From assembly GCF_900101335.1 (NCBI RefSeq), contig NZ_FNKA01000001.1:496001-560000 (forward strand): a stretch of 64,000 bases of DNA, written 5' to 3'. The DNA is from Quadrisphaera sp. DSM 44207. GTDB lineage: Bacteria > Actinomycetota > Actinomycetes > Actinomycetales > Quadrisphaeraceae. Each line of letters opens with the position of its first letter. The first letter of the stretch is position 1. Below, piece after piece: positions 18,415 through 26,742 of the stretch. A program made the translations under genes and the position numbers. The notes under the pieces were generated by a model. It saw nothing but the letters and a program-made list of their open reading frames with translations. It did no database searches and was not told where the DNA came from.

Positions 18415-20151
18415 TCAGGGCGTGCCGGAGACCCGCACCGCCACCTGGTCGGCGCCCGGCGCGGGCGCGGTGACCGGCAGCACCGAGAGCAGCCCGCCGC
18501 CGCCGGGGCCGGGCAGGTCCAGCCGCAGCGCGGCCACCACCGCGGGCGCCCCGTCGACCGGGGTGAGCAGCAGCCCCACGGGCAGCCGGTCACCGGCGCC
18601 CCGGAGGTCCACGACGTCCACGCGCACCGCCCGCCCGGCCGGCACCTGCAGGCGCTGGGGCGCCAGCGCCGTGCCGGCCGCGTCGAGCACCCGGACGTCC
18701 ACGGCGGCGCCGCCCTGCGACCCGTCCGCGGCGTCGTCCGCGGCGTCGTCCGATGCGGCGGCGAGGACGAGCGCGCCCGATGGCGGGTCGCCGTCCCCCG
18801 CGCCGGGCGGCGCGGCCAGGGCCGTGGGGGCGTCGACGGCGGTGGCGGAGGAGGCCCACGCCAGGTCGCTCGCGCCGTCCGCGCCCGGGGCCGAGCGCAG
18901 CAGCGCCGAGGCCACCACGGGCCCGTCGGCGTCGACGAGCAGCGCGTGGTCGCCGGGGGGCGCGCCGTCCAGGCGCACGTCGACGACCGAGCCGGGCGGG
19001 ACGGTGACGGCCGGGGTGGTGCCGGCGGGCGTGGAGGTGCCGTCCGGGCCGCGCAGGGACCACTCGGCGACCACGGGCCCGGTGCCGGGGTTGGCCAGGC
19101 GCAGCGCCGGCGGCGCGCCGCCGGCGACGACCGCGACGCCGGGCACCACGGCGCGCAGAGCGGCGGGCGCCGCGGGCAGGAGCACCTCGGTGCCGCCCGG
19201 GGTCAGGCCCCGCAGCACCTGCTGCACCGCCCACGCCGCCACGCCCGCGCCGCTGGAGCGCACCTGCACGGCCAGGCGGCCGGCGCCGGGCACGACGCCC
19301 TCGAGCAGCACCGAGCGCTGCTCCCCCGCGGCCAGCGCCAGCGCCTGCAGGCCCGCCGGCTGCTGCGCCCCGTCGGGCGTGAGCACCGTGACGTCGACGC
19401 TGGCGGCGGTGCGCCCGGGGTTGGCGAGCACCAGGCGCACGGAGGAGCCGACCTCGGTGCTGCCCCCGACCAGCCACTGCTCGGACGCGGGCGGGACGCA
19501 GGGCGCGGCGGCGAGGCCGCGCAGGTCCCCGGACGGCGCCACGGCGGCGGTGACCCCGGCGGCCAGGGCCGTGCCCTCCGCCACGGGTGCGGCGGTGGCC
19601 AGCAGCGTGCCGGCGCCGCGCACGTCCGCGCCGACCAGCTGACCGCGCACCTGCCCGAGCACGGGCGCCGCGGCCGGGGCCCGCCCGTCCTGCTGCCCGT
19701 CCTGCTGCCCGTCCTGCTGCTCGACGGCCGGCTCGAGCGCTAAGGCCGGGCCGTCGTCCGGCTGCTCGGCGCCGAGGCGCAGCACGCGCGCGACGGTCGC
19801 GGCGGGCACCGCCGGCTGCGCGCCGGGCAGGCCGGCCACGGCGCCGGGCGCCTGCGGGGACAGCGCGGTCGGCGGCCCCGGGCACACGAGGGAGCCCGCC
19901 GCCGCGGGCACGCGCACTCCCGCGCCGGCGGTGCCGGCGGCCACGGCCGGCGCGGGAGTGCCGGTGGCGCAGACGGCCACCACCACGGCCAGGACGGCGG
20001 CCGGCGGCGCGGCCGCGGCCAGCGCCGGGCGCAGCCCGGGCCAGCCGCCGGGCCACCCGCCGGGCCGGCGCAGCTGCCCGGCCCAGCGGGCACGGCGCCG
20101 GACGGCCTGCGGCCCGGGGTCGGGAGTCGGGTCGGTCACGGGGTCGGTCAT
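18415..20151 (-). CDS. DUF5719 family secreted/membrane-anchored protein
   Basis: 578 residues. The N-terminus MTDPVTDPTPDPGPQ is followed by a basic stretch and one transmembrane helix (about 43-65), then a long extracytoplasmic part of beta-strand repeats (LVLANPGRTAASVDVTVLTP, LRLANPGTGPVVAEW) typical of DUF5719. In-frame QQDG repeats occur near residue 145 (12-bp DNA units). Function unknown; it is always next to the large glycosyltransferase and probably acts with it outside the membrane. The ATG overlaps that gene's stop (ATGA). Confidence 0.82.
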   Translation of the reverse strand: MTDPVTDPTPDPGPQAVRRRARWAGQLRRPGGWPGGWPGLRPALAAAAPPAAVLAVVVAVCATGTPAPAVAAGTAGAGVRVPAAAGSLVCPGPPTALSPQAPGAVAGLPGAQPAVPAATVARVLRLGAEQPDDGPALALEPAVEQQDGQQDGQQDGRAPAAAPVLGQVRGQLVGADVRGAGTLLATAAPVAEGTALAAGVTAAVAPSGDLRGLAAAPCVPPASEQWLVGGSTEVGSSVRLVLANPGRTAASVDVTVLTPDGAQQPAGLQALALAAGEQRSVLLEGVVPGAGRLAVQVRSSGAGVAAWAVQQVLRGLTPGGTEVLLPAAPAALRAVVPGVAVVAGGAPPALRLANPGTGPVVAEWSLRGPDGTSTPAGTTPAVTVPPGSVVDVRLDGAPPGDHALLVDADGPVVASALLRSAPGADGASDLAWASSATAVDAPTALAAPPGAGDGDPPSGALVLAAASDDAADDAADGSQGGAAVDVRVLDAAGTALAPQRLQVPAGRAVRVDVVDLRGAGDRLPVGLLLTPVDGAPAVVAALRLDLPGPGGGGLLSVLPVTAPAPGADQVAVRVSGTP

Positions 20152-23100
20152 AGGGTCGGTCTCCGTCGGGCGCCGGGCACGGGCACGGCCAGCAGTCCGG
20201 TCAGCAGGAGCACGAGGCCCTGCAGGACGGTCCACGCCGACGCCTCGGGGTCGGAGCGCACGACCTCCAGGGAGCCGCCCTGCGCGGGGACCTCGAAGGC
20301 CGCCGCCCAGCCGGCGTGCTGCACCGAGCGCAGGGGGCGCCCGTCGAGGGTGGCGCGCCAGCCCGGGTCCGCGCGCTCGGCGAGCACGACCGTGCGCCCG
20401 CCGGCGCCCTCGGGGGCCGGCGGCAGCTGCGCGACGACGTCCGCGCCGGAGGACGGCAGGGCCGTGACGACGGTGCCGTCGGCGGCGAGCAGGCGCGCGC
20501 GGGCCGGCCGGTCGGGCGCGTCGGCGCCGCCGCCGCTGGCCGGGACGACGCGGTGCAGCACGCCCGCCGGAGCCGCGCCGGCCCGCGCGAGGCCGGGCAC
20601 GGCGTCCAGGGGGCTGGAGCCGTCGGCCGGGGCCCCGGACGAGGTGGATGCAGCGGTGGCGGAGGTGCGGGCGAGGACGAACCCGACGCCGAGGTCGGCC
20701 AGCAGGGGGCGCGGGTCGGTGCGCCCGGCCACGAGCACGGCGGCGGCCGAGCGCAGCGCCTGCTCGGCGGCGTCCGGGGCGCCGGTCGACGGCCGGGCCA
20801 GCGGCCCCTCGACGCGGGAGGCCGCCCGCACCGCCGAGGCGTCGGCCAGCGACGCGCCGCCGCGCTGCAGGGACGCCGCGGCGGAGCCGTCGTCGGCGAG
20901 GTCGAGCACGAGGGTGCGCACGGCGTCCGGGGAGGCCGCGGCGTCGCGGGCGACGGTCGGGGCGGCCGGCTGCACCCGGCGCAGGTCCTGCTCGCCCGCC
21001 AGCTGCGCGGCCGCGGCCGCGCCGAGCGCGAGGGCCGGGGCCAGCAGCGCCAGGGCCGTGCCGGTGGCCAGGGCGGTGCGCGGCCCGCGCGCGGCCCTGG
21101 CCCGCACGAGCGCGGGCGCCGGGCCGGCGAGCGCCGCGGCGAGGCGCGCGGCGCCGTCCAGCGCGACGACGCCGAGGCCGAGCAGCAGCAGGCTGGTGCC
21201 GGCGCCGGCCCAGCCGGTCACGGCGGGCACCTGGCCGGTGCCGGCGGGCAGGTCCAGGGTCGTCACCGCCGTGCGGCCGGCCACCAGCGCGACGGCCAGG
21301 CCCGCGGCGGCCAGCGCCCAGCCCAGCCGCGACGCCGGCGCCGGGGCCCGGCCGGCGCCGGCGCGCGCCGAGGGCCGCGAGCGGGCGCCGAGGGCCGCGA
21401 GCGCGGCGGCGGCGAGCAGCGCGCCGGGCAGCAGCACGAGGGGGGAGGCCACCGCCTGCGGGGCCCCGAGCAGCAGCTGCCAGGACGGCGCGGGCGCCGT
21501 CGGCACCGGCCAGGAGGGGTCGGCCAGCAGCACCCGCGGATCGGCCAGCGCCGGTGCGAGCAGCGGGCCGAGAACGGCCACGGGGGCCAGCAGGGCCCAG
21601 GCCAGCGGGCTGCTCCAGCGGCGCAGGAGCACGAGCGCGGGCGGCAGCGCGAGCAGGACCAGCAGCAGCGCGGGCGCCCCGGCGACGGCGGCGCAGGCGG
21701 CGAGCCCGGCGCCAGCGGCCGCCGGCAGGGCGCGGCGGCGGGAGCGGGACGTCGCCGCGCGCGCCAGGCCCAGGGCGGCCCAGGGCAGGGCCAGGTGCGC
21801 GACCAGGGCCGCGATCCGGCCGGTGGCGACGGCGGCGGTCAGCGGCGGCGCGGCCGCCCACGCCAGGCCCGCGGCCGCGCGCAGCGGCACCGAGCGGGTC
21901 AGGGCGCCGGCCGCGACCCAGCCGCCGAGCCCGGCCAGGGGCGGGGCCAGCAGCACGAGCGCGGTCACCGCGAGGCCGGGCGAGGCGCCGGCCGGCACCG
22001 ACAGCGCCCACAGCACCGACAGCCACGGGTCGGCGGCCGCGGAGGAGCCGAGCCCGGCCGGCTGCCACGGCGTGCGCGCCGCGCGCCACAGCTCGCCCAG
22101 GGACGGCGCGGGCGCGAGCGCGCCGCCGACGAGGTCCCCGCGGCCGACCAGGCGGTGCTGGCCGAGCGCGCTCGCGGCGGTCAGCACGGCGAGCAGCGCC
22201 GCCAGGGCCGTGCGCTGCCCGCGGCGGCGCTCGGCCGCGGCGGCCTCGGTCACCGGCGGCGGCTCGGCGTCCGGGGCCTCCCCCGCGCCGGGCAGCCACG
22301 TGCGGCGCGCGACGCGGTCGCGGTGCCACCCGAGCACCTCGCGCCGCCCGGCGAGCAGGGGGCGCAGGGCGCGGCGCGGCAGGCGGCGGGTGCGGGCGGC
22401 GGCGCGGCGCGCCGTCCACAGCCGCCCGGGGCGCAGCAGGGCGGCGAGCACCGCGGTCAGCTCCGCGGGTGCGCGGTCGGGCTGCTTGGTGGCCATGCGG
22501 CCCAGGGCGCGCAGGACGCCGCCGGCGAGGGCGGCCAGGGCGACGAGGGGCAGCAGCGGCAGGGCCGCGCCCGCGAGGAGGCCGTGGGTGCGGTGGCGCC
22601 GGTCGGTCCAGCGCGGGGCGCGGGAGGCGGGCGTGGGCCGCTGGCCTCGGCGGGTGGCGTCGGCGTGGCGCACCACGGCACCGGGCACGACGATCACGCG
22701 GGCCCCGGCGAGGCGGGCGCGCCGGCACAGGTCCAGGTCCTCCCCCAGCACCGGCAGGGCCGGGTCGCCGCCGAGGGCCTCGAGCAGGTCGGCGCGCACG
22801 AGCATGCCGGCGGTGGAGACGGCCAGGACGTCGTCGCGGTCGTCGCGCTGGCCCTGGTCGGCGTCCCCGGCCTCGACGCCGGTCAGGCGGCGCCCGAGGG
22901 GGCTGGTGCTGAAGCCCGCCTCCTGCAGCAGGGCCGGGTCGTCCCACTCGCGCAGCTTGCAGCCGGCGATCCCGACGGACGGCGCGACCTCGACCGCGGC
23001 GAGCAGGCGCTCCAGGGCGTCGGGGGCGGGAGCGCCGTCGTCGTGCAGCAGCCACACCCAGTCCGGGGCCGGGGTCGGGGTCGGGGCCGGGGCCGCCTCG

Positions 23101-23387
23101 GAGGGCTCGGCGGCTGCGGCGGCGGCCTCGGCGCGGGCGGCGTCGTGCGCGAGGCGGTCGGCGTCCGCGGCGGCCAGCGCGGCGCGCACGGCGTCGAGGA
23201 AGCCCGCCCGCCGCTGCACGGCCAGCGGCGCCGAGGGCAGCAGCTCCTGCAGCAGCAGCGCGGTGTCGTCGCGGGAGGCGGCGTCGACGGCCCGGACGTC
23301 GTCCGGGCGCCGGGTCTGCGCCGCCACGGCCGCCAGCACCTCGGGCAGCCACCGCTGGCCCTCGCAGGAGACCAGCACCGCCAGCAC
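20148..23387 (-). CDS. Large membrane glycosyltransferase (GT2 domain plus multi-spanning region)
   Basis: 1,079 residues. The N-terminal GT2 domain (about 1-270) has LVSCEGQRWLPEVLAAVAAQ, the metal-binding LLHDDGAPAPDALERLL, and LGEDLDLCRRARLAGARVIV. Roughly a dozen transmembrane helices follow to about residue 730, then an extracytoplasmic part and a final helix near 1055. The architecture fits an enzyme that adds sugar from the cytoplasm or a polyprenyl donor to a wall or surface glycan; substrate unknown. The GTG at 23387 is the only ATG/GTG start in the open frame after whiB, but has no ribosome site, so the start is uncertain. Coupled to DUF5719. Confidence 0.85.
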   Translation of the reverse strand: MLAVLVSCEGQRWLPEVLAAVAAQTRRPDDVRAVDAASRDDTALLLQELLPSAPLAVQRRAGFLDAVRAALAAADADRLAHDAARAEAAAAAAEPSEAAPAPTPTPAPDWVWLLHDDGAPAPDALERLLAAVEVAPSVGIAGCKLREWDDPALLQEAGFSTSPLGRRLTGVEAGDADQGQRDDRDDVLAVSTAGMLVRADLLEALGGDPALPVLGEDLDLCRRARLAGARVIVVPGAVVRHADATRRGQRPTPASRAPRWTDRRHRTHGLLAGAALPLLPLVALAALAGGVLRALGRMATKQPDRAPAELTAVLAALLRPGRLWTARRAAARTRRLPRRALRPLLAGRREVLGWHRDRVARRTWLPGAGEAPDAEPPPVTEAAAAERRRGQRTALAALLAVLTAASALGQHRLVGRGDLVGGALAPAPSLGELWRAARTPWQPAGLGSSAAADPWLSVLWALSVPAGASPGLAVTALVLLAPPLAGLGGWVAAGALTRSVPLRAAAGLAWAAAPPLTAAVATGRIAALVAHLALPWAALGLARAATSRSRRRALPAAAGAGLAACAAVAGAPALLLVLLALPPALVLLRRWSSPLAWALLAPVAVLGPLLAPALADPRVLLADPSWPVPTAPAPSWQLLLGAPQAVASPLVLLPGALLAAAALAALGARSRPSARAGAGRAPAPASRLGWALAAAGLAVALVAGRTAVTTLDLPAGTGQVPAVTGWAGAGTSLLLLGLGVVALDGAARLAAALAGPAPALVRARAARGPRTALATGTALALLAPALALGAAAAAQLAGEQDLRRVQPAAPTVARDAAASPDAVRTLVLDLADDGSAAASLQRGGASLADASAVRAASRVEGPLARPSTGAPDAAEQALRSAAAVLVAGRTDPRPLLADLGVGFVLARTSATAASTSSGAPADGSSPLDAVPGLARAGAAPAGVLHRVVPASGGGADAPDRPARARLLAADGTVVTALPSSGADVVAQLPPAPEGAGGRTVVLAERADPGWRATLDGRPLRSVQHAGWAAAFEVPAQGGSLEVVRSDPEASAWTVLQGLVLLLTGLLAVPVPGARRRPTL

Positions 23388-23541
23388 CCGGGAGGGGCGG
23401 CGGGCCGGTCCTGCGCCGCCCAGCGGCGGCCGGGGCCGCGGCAGCGGGGGGACCTGCTGGTGCCCGCCGCCGGGCGCCGGCGCCGGAGCGGTCGCGGGGG
23501 CGCCGGTGAGCGCCCGCCCCGCGACGTCCAGGGGCCCCAGC

Positions 23542-23844
23542 TCAGACCGCCCGGCGCTTGACGCGGCGGCGCTCGCGCTCGCTCAGACCGCCCCAGATGC
23601 CGAAGCGCTCGTCGTTCTCGAGGGCGAACTCCAGGCACTCCACGCGCACTTCGCAGGACAGGCACACGCGCTTGGCCTCGCGCGTGGAACCGCCCTTCTC
23701 GGGGAAGAACGCCTCGGGGTCCGTCTGGGCGCACAGCGCGCGCTCCTGCCAGCTGACCTGCTCGGTCCCGCGCTCGGCGGGCTCGGTGCGGGGGCGCGGG
23801 ATGCCCAGGGAGATGGCCGAGAGCTGACCGGTGTCCGTGCTCAT
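23542..23844 (-). CDS. WhiB-family iron-sulfur transcriptional regulator
   Basis: 100 residues. The four iron-sulfur cysteines are C38, C61, C64 and C70 (ALCAQTDPEAFFPEKGGS, RVCLSCEVRVECLEFA), the beta-turn GIWGG is at 82-86, and a basic C-terminus (SERERRRVKRRAV) binds DNA. The sequence and position next to the glycosyltransferase fit the WhiB/WhmD (WhiB2) group, which controls septation and sporulation genes. A GGAAGGGG ribosome site precedes the ATG. Divergent from fbiA. Confidence 0.95.
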   Translation of the reverse strand: MSTDTGQLSAISLGIPRPRTEPAERGTEQVSWQERALCAQTDPEAFFPEKGGSTREAKRVCLSCEVRVECLEFALENDERFGIWGGLSERERRRVKRRAV

Positions 23845-24088
23845 GTCGCGTACCCCTTCCGGTGGTTCGAACGCGCCTCGACGGGGTACTGATCACCCTC
23901 GGGCCGTCACCGAATTACAGGGGTGCGACTACCCACCGTCAACCGGAATGGAGACACTGCCCGGACTTCTTTCCGGGCCCCTTCCGCGACACGCGGAGCA
24001 GAATCGGACAGGCCGGGCGAGCCGCCCCCGCCGCCGGGTCCGCGCAGGTCCGGAGGGCATGGGCGAGGATGGTCGCCGTGATGCGCGC
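23845..24088. other. whiB-fbiA divergent intergenic region
   Basis: 244 bases without a gene. It is clearly less GC-rich than the rest and holds AT-containing stretches such as GAATTACAGGGG (around 23912) and GGTTCGAACG (around 23864). Both promoters are expected here. I could not assign -10 boxes with confidence. Confidence 0.4.
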
Positions 24089-25072
24089 GTGAGGGTCGTG
24101 GTGCTGGCCGGCGGGGTCGGCGGGGCCCGGTTCCTGCGGGGCCTGAGGGCTCACCTGGCGGCGGCGGAGGACCCCGCGCTGCGCTCCGCCGAGGTGGTGG
24201 CCGTCGTCAACACCGCGGACGACGTCACGATGCACGGGCTGCGGATCTGCCCCGACCTCGACACGGTGATGTACACCCTCGGCAGCGGCGTCGACGAGGA
24301 GCGGGGCTGGGGGCAGCGCGACGAGCGGTCCACGGTCGCGGAGGAGCTCGTGCGCTACGGCGAGGGCCCGGAGTGGTTCACCCTCGGCGACCGCGACCTC
24401 GCCACCCACCTGGTGCGCACGCGCCTGCTGCGCGAGGGGGTGCCGCTCAGCGCGGTCACGGCGCGCCTGTGCGAGCGGTGGCGCCCCGGCGTGCGGCTGC
24501 TGCCGATGAGCGACGACCCGGTGGAGACCCACGTCGTCCTCGCCGACGGGCGCACGGTGCACTTCCAGGAGTGGTGGGTGCGCCTGCGCGCGGGCGTGCC
24601 GGCCGTGCGCTTCGAGGCCGTCGGCTCGCAGGCCGCCGCGCCCGCGCCCGGCGTGCTCGAGGCGCTCGCCGGCGCGGACGCCGTGCTGCTGCCGCCGTCC
24701 AACCCCGTGGTCTCGATCGGCACCGTCCTCGGCGTGCCGGGGGTGCGCGAGGCGGTGCGCTCCTGCTCCGCGCCCGTGGTGGGCGTCTCGCCCGTGCTCG
24801 GCGGCGCGGTGGTGCGGGGCATGGCCGACGCGTGCCTGCGGGCGATCGGCGTGGAGACCTCCGCCGCGGCCGTCGGCGGCCTGTACGCGGACCTGCTCGA
24901 CGCCTGGCTCGTCGACGACGCCGCGGACGGCGCGCTGCACGGCACGACCGTGCCGGGCGGGCGCGCGCCGGTGCTGGCGCGCCCGCTGCTCATGCGCGAC
25001 GTCGCCGCCGCGGCCGACCTCGCCGGCGCGGCGCTCGCGACCGCCCTGGACGCCGGCCGGGTGCGCGCGTGA
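24089..25072 (+). CDS. fbiA: 2-phospho-L-lactate (or phosphoenolpyruvate) transferase of F420 biosynthesis
   Basis: 327 residues. It starts at GTG 24089, giving VRVVVLAGGVGGARFLRGL, the nucleotide-phosphate loop of CofD/FbiA. Other signatures: VVNTADDVTMHGLRICPDLD, TLGDRDLATHLVRTRLLREG, LPMSDDPVETHV and LPPSNPVVSIGTVL. It transfers the phospho-three-carbon unit to the deazaflavin Fo to give dehydro-F420-0 or F420-0. Operon partner of the HExxH gene and fbiB, all with GTGA overlaps. Confidence 0.96.
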   Translation: MRVVVLAGGVGGARFLRGLRAHLAAAEDPALRSAEVVAVVNTADDVTMHGLRICPDLDTVMYTLGSGVDEERGWGQRDERSTVAEELVRYGEGPEWFTLGDRDLATHLVRTRLLREGVPLSAVTARLCERWRPGVRLLPMSDDPVETHVVLADGRTVHFQEWWVRLRAGVPAVRFEAVGSQAAAPAPGVLEALAGADAVLLPPSNPVVSIGTVLGVPGVREAVRSCSAPVVGVSPVLGGAVVRGMADACLRAIGVETSAAAVGGLYADLLDAWLVDDAADGALHGTTVPGGRAPVLARPLLMRDVAAAADLAGAALATALDAGRVRA

Positions 25073-25446
25073 GGCCCCTGCTGGCCCTGGTGCTGCGGGC
25101 CAACCGCGCCACCAGCGCCCTCGTCGGCCTGCTCGCCGCGCGGGTGGCCCGCTGGGACGGCGCGACGTGCACCGACGTCGACGGGCTGCGGGTGTGCGCC
25201 GGGGCGCGCGGGCGCTCCTTCGCGCGCGGCGGCACCTGCTACGGCGACACCTACGTCACCGGCTCCTCCCCCGCTGCCGTCTCCCCCGAGCGCCTGCGCC
25301 ACGAGCGGGTGCACCAGGAGCAGTGGCGCCGGTTCGGGCTGCTCTTCCCCCTGCTGTACGCGCTCGCCGGCGCCGACCCGCTGCGCAACCGGTTCGAGAC
25401 GGCCGCGGGCCTGGAGGACGGCGGGTACCGGAGGGCGGGGCGGTGA
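25069..25446 (+). CDS. Small HExxH protein between fbiA and fbiB
   Basis: 125 residues. The GTG overlaps the fbiA stop, and the stop overlaps the fbiB start, so it is coupled to both. Seen: a helical N-terminus without a clear signal peptide, FARGGTCYGDTYVTG, then LRHERVHQEQWRRFG with an exact HExxH at H78-E79-H82, a short hydrophobic segment (LLFPLLYALAGADPLRN) and RFETAAGLEDGGY; E110 or E116 could be the third metal ligand. I recognise the shape from unnamed actinobacterial proteins but know no function. A small membrane-associated metallopeptidase is a guess. Confidence 0.7.
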   Translation: MRPLLALVLRANRATSALVGLLAARVARWDGATCTDVDGLRVCAGARGRSFARGGTCYGDTYVTGSSPAAVSPERLRHERVHQEQWRRFGLLFPLLYALAGADPLRNRFETAAGLEDGGYRRAGR

Positions 25447-26516
25447 CGGCGCCGCACGAGGTGACCGCGGTCGCCGTCCCCGGGCTGCCGGAGGTGCGCG
25501 CCGGCGACGACCTGGCGGGCCTGGTGGTGCGCGCCTGCGCCGCCGCCGGCCTGGCCCTGCGCGACGACGACGTCCTCGTCGTCGCCAGCAAGGTCGTCGC
25601 CAAGGCCGAGGGGCGCTCGGTCGCGGCGTCCGACCGCGGCGACGCCGTCCGGTCGCAGACCGTGCGCGTCGTCGCCGAGCGGCGCCTGCCCGACGGGCGC
25701 ACCACGCAGGTGGTGCAGTCGCGCTCCGGGCCCGTGATGGCGGCCGCGGGCGTCGACGCCTCGGACGTCGAGCCGGGCACGGTGCTCCTGCTGCCCGCCG
25801 ACCCCGACGCCTCGGCGCGGGCGCTGCGCGCGCGGGTGGCGCAGCTGGCCGGCGTCCGGCCCGCCGTGGTCGTCTCCGACACCGGCGGGCGGCCGTGGCG
25901 CGACGGCGTCACCGACTTCGCGCTCGGCGCCGCCGGGCTGGAGCTGCTGGACGACGTGCGCGGGCGCCTCGACCGCACCGGCCGGCCCCTGGAGGTGACC
26001 GTGCGCGCGGTCGGGGACGAGGTCGCGGCCCTGGCCGACCTCGTCAAGGGCAAGGCCGCGGGGCTGCCGGTGGCGCTCGTGCGCGGCCTGGGGGCCGCGG
26101 TGGCGCCCGAGGACGGGCCCGGGGCAGCGGCGCTGGTGCGGGTCGGGCCCGCGGACTGGTTCGCGCACGGGCACGTGGAGGCGGTGCGGGCGGCGCTGGG
26201 GGTGCCGGTCGGGGTGCCCGCGGCGTCCGGCGGGGTTGACCCGGCGCCGATCGCGCCCGGCGGGCCGGTGGCCGAGCGGGTGGCGCGCGCGCTGCTCGTC
26301 GCCCGCGCCGGCCGGGCGCCGTCCGGCGTCGTCGCCGAGGCGGACGGCGAGCGCGTGCTCGTGCGCGGGGAGCCGTTCGGCGTGGGCGTGCTCGTGGAGC
26401 GCGTGCGCGCCGCCCTGTGGGCCGAGGCCCTGGACGCCGACGTCGTCGTCGCGCCCAGCGCCGCGTCGGCCACCGTCACGGCGAGCGAGAGGCCCTCTCC
26501 CCCGCCCCCGCGGTGA
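25443..26516 (+). CDS. fbiB: Coenzyme F420-0:L-glutamate ligase (CofE/FbiB ligase domain)
   Basis: 357 residues. Residues about 1-255 are the ligase: DVLVVASKVVAKAEGR, VVAERRLPDGRTTQVVQSRS, SDTGGRPWRDGVTDFALGAA and VKGKAAGLPVALVRGLG. It adds gamma-linked glutamates to F420-0. Mycobacterial FbiB has about 440-450 residues with a C-terminal FMN nitroreductase-like domain; here only about 100 residues follow (PVAERVARALLVARAGR, RGEPFGVGVLVERVRAALW) and no such domain is recognisable. If dehydro-F420-0 is the intermediate, its reductase must be elsewhere. GTG overlaps the previous stop. Confidence 0.9.
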   Translation: MTAPHEVTAVAVPGLPEVRAGDDLAGLVVRACAAAGLALRDDDVLVVASKVVAKAEGRSVAASDRGDAVRSQTVRVVAERRLPDGRTTQVVQSRSGPVMAAAGVDASDVEPGTVLLLPADPDASARALRARVAQLAGVRPAVVVSDTGGRPWRDGVTDFALGAAGLELLDDVRGRLDRTGRPLEVTVRAVGDEVAALADLVKGKAAGLPVALVRGLGAAVAPEDGPGAAALVRVGPADWFAHGHVEAVRAALGVPVGVPAASGGVDPAPIAPGGPVAERVARALLVARAGRAPSGVVAEADGERVLVRGEPFGVGVLVERVRAALWAEALDADVVVAPSAASATVTASERPSPPPPR

Positions 26517-26559
26517 TCGTGCATGCCAGGACCACGGCGACCCAGAGGTGCAAGATCAC

Positions 26560-26610
26560 GAGGGGGATGGGGCGGACGGGTGGGGCCACGCACCTCGCCC
26601 CATCCCCCTC
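26560..26610. repeat. Inverted repeat 1 after fbiB (terminator-like)
   Basis: A perfect 15-bp inverted repeat (26560-26574 with 26596-26610), spacer 21 bases, begins 43 bases after the fbiB stop. It probably acts as terminator for the fbi operon. Confidence 0.65.
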
Positions 26611-26615
26611 CGGAG

Positions 26616-26678
26616 CGCTTTCGTGCGCCCAACTGCGGTGTGAGGGGCCCTCGGAGCGCAGGTGGGCGCACGAAAGCG
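26616..26678. repeat. Inverted repeat 2 before the glycosylase stop
   Basis: A perfect 16-bp inverted repeat (26616-26631 with 26663-26678). Its 31-base spacer has its own short CTGCG/CGCAG stem. It contains TTTCG, so it is less GC-rich than a typical local terminator. With repeat 1 it fills most of the 226-base gap between two convergent genes. Confidence 0.6.
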
Positions 26679-26742
26679 GCTGGGGGGTGCGGCTGCTGCG
26701 GGGGAGGGTGCAGGAGCGGGTGCGGGGGTGGCCGGCGGCTCG

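Noticed and set aside
23388-23541. N-terminal extension of the large glycosyltransferase toward whiB
   Set aside because: The frame is open but has no ATG or GTG, and reads as Pro/Gly-rich low complexity.
20316-23561. Long plus-strand frames of more than 1,000 codons opposite the large glycosyltransferase
   Set aside because: Low-complexity translation, no start signal; stop codons are simply rare in third-position GC of the real gene.
26517-26742. Small gene between fbiB and the glycosylase
   Set aside because: Open frames here cross the inverted repeats and show no start signal or family resemblance.
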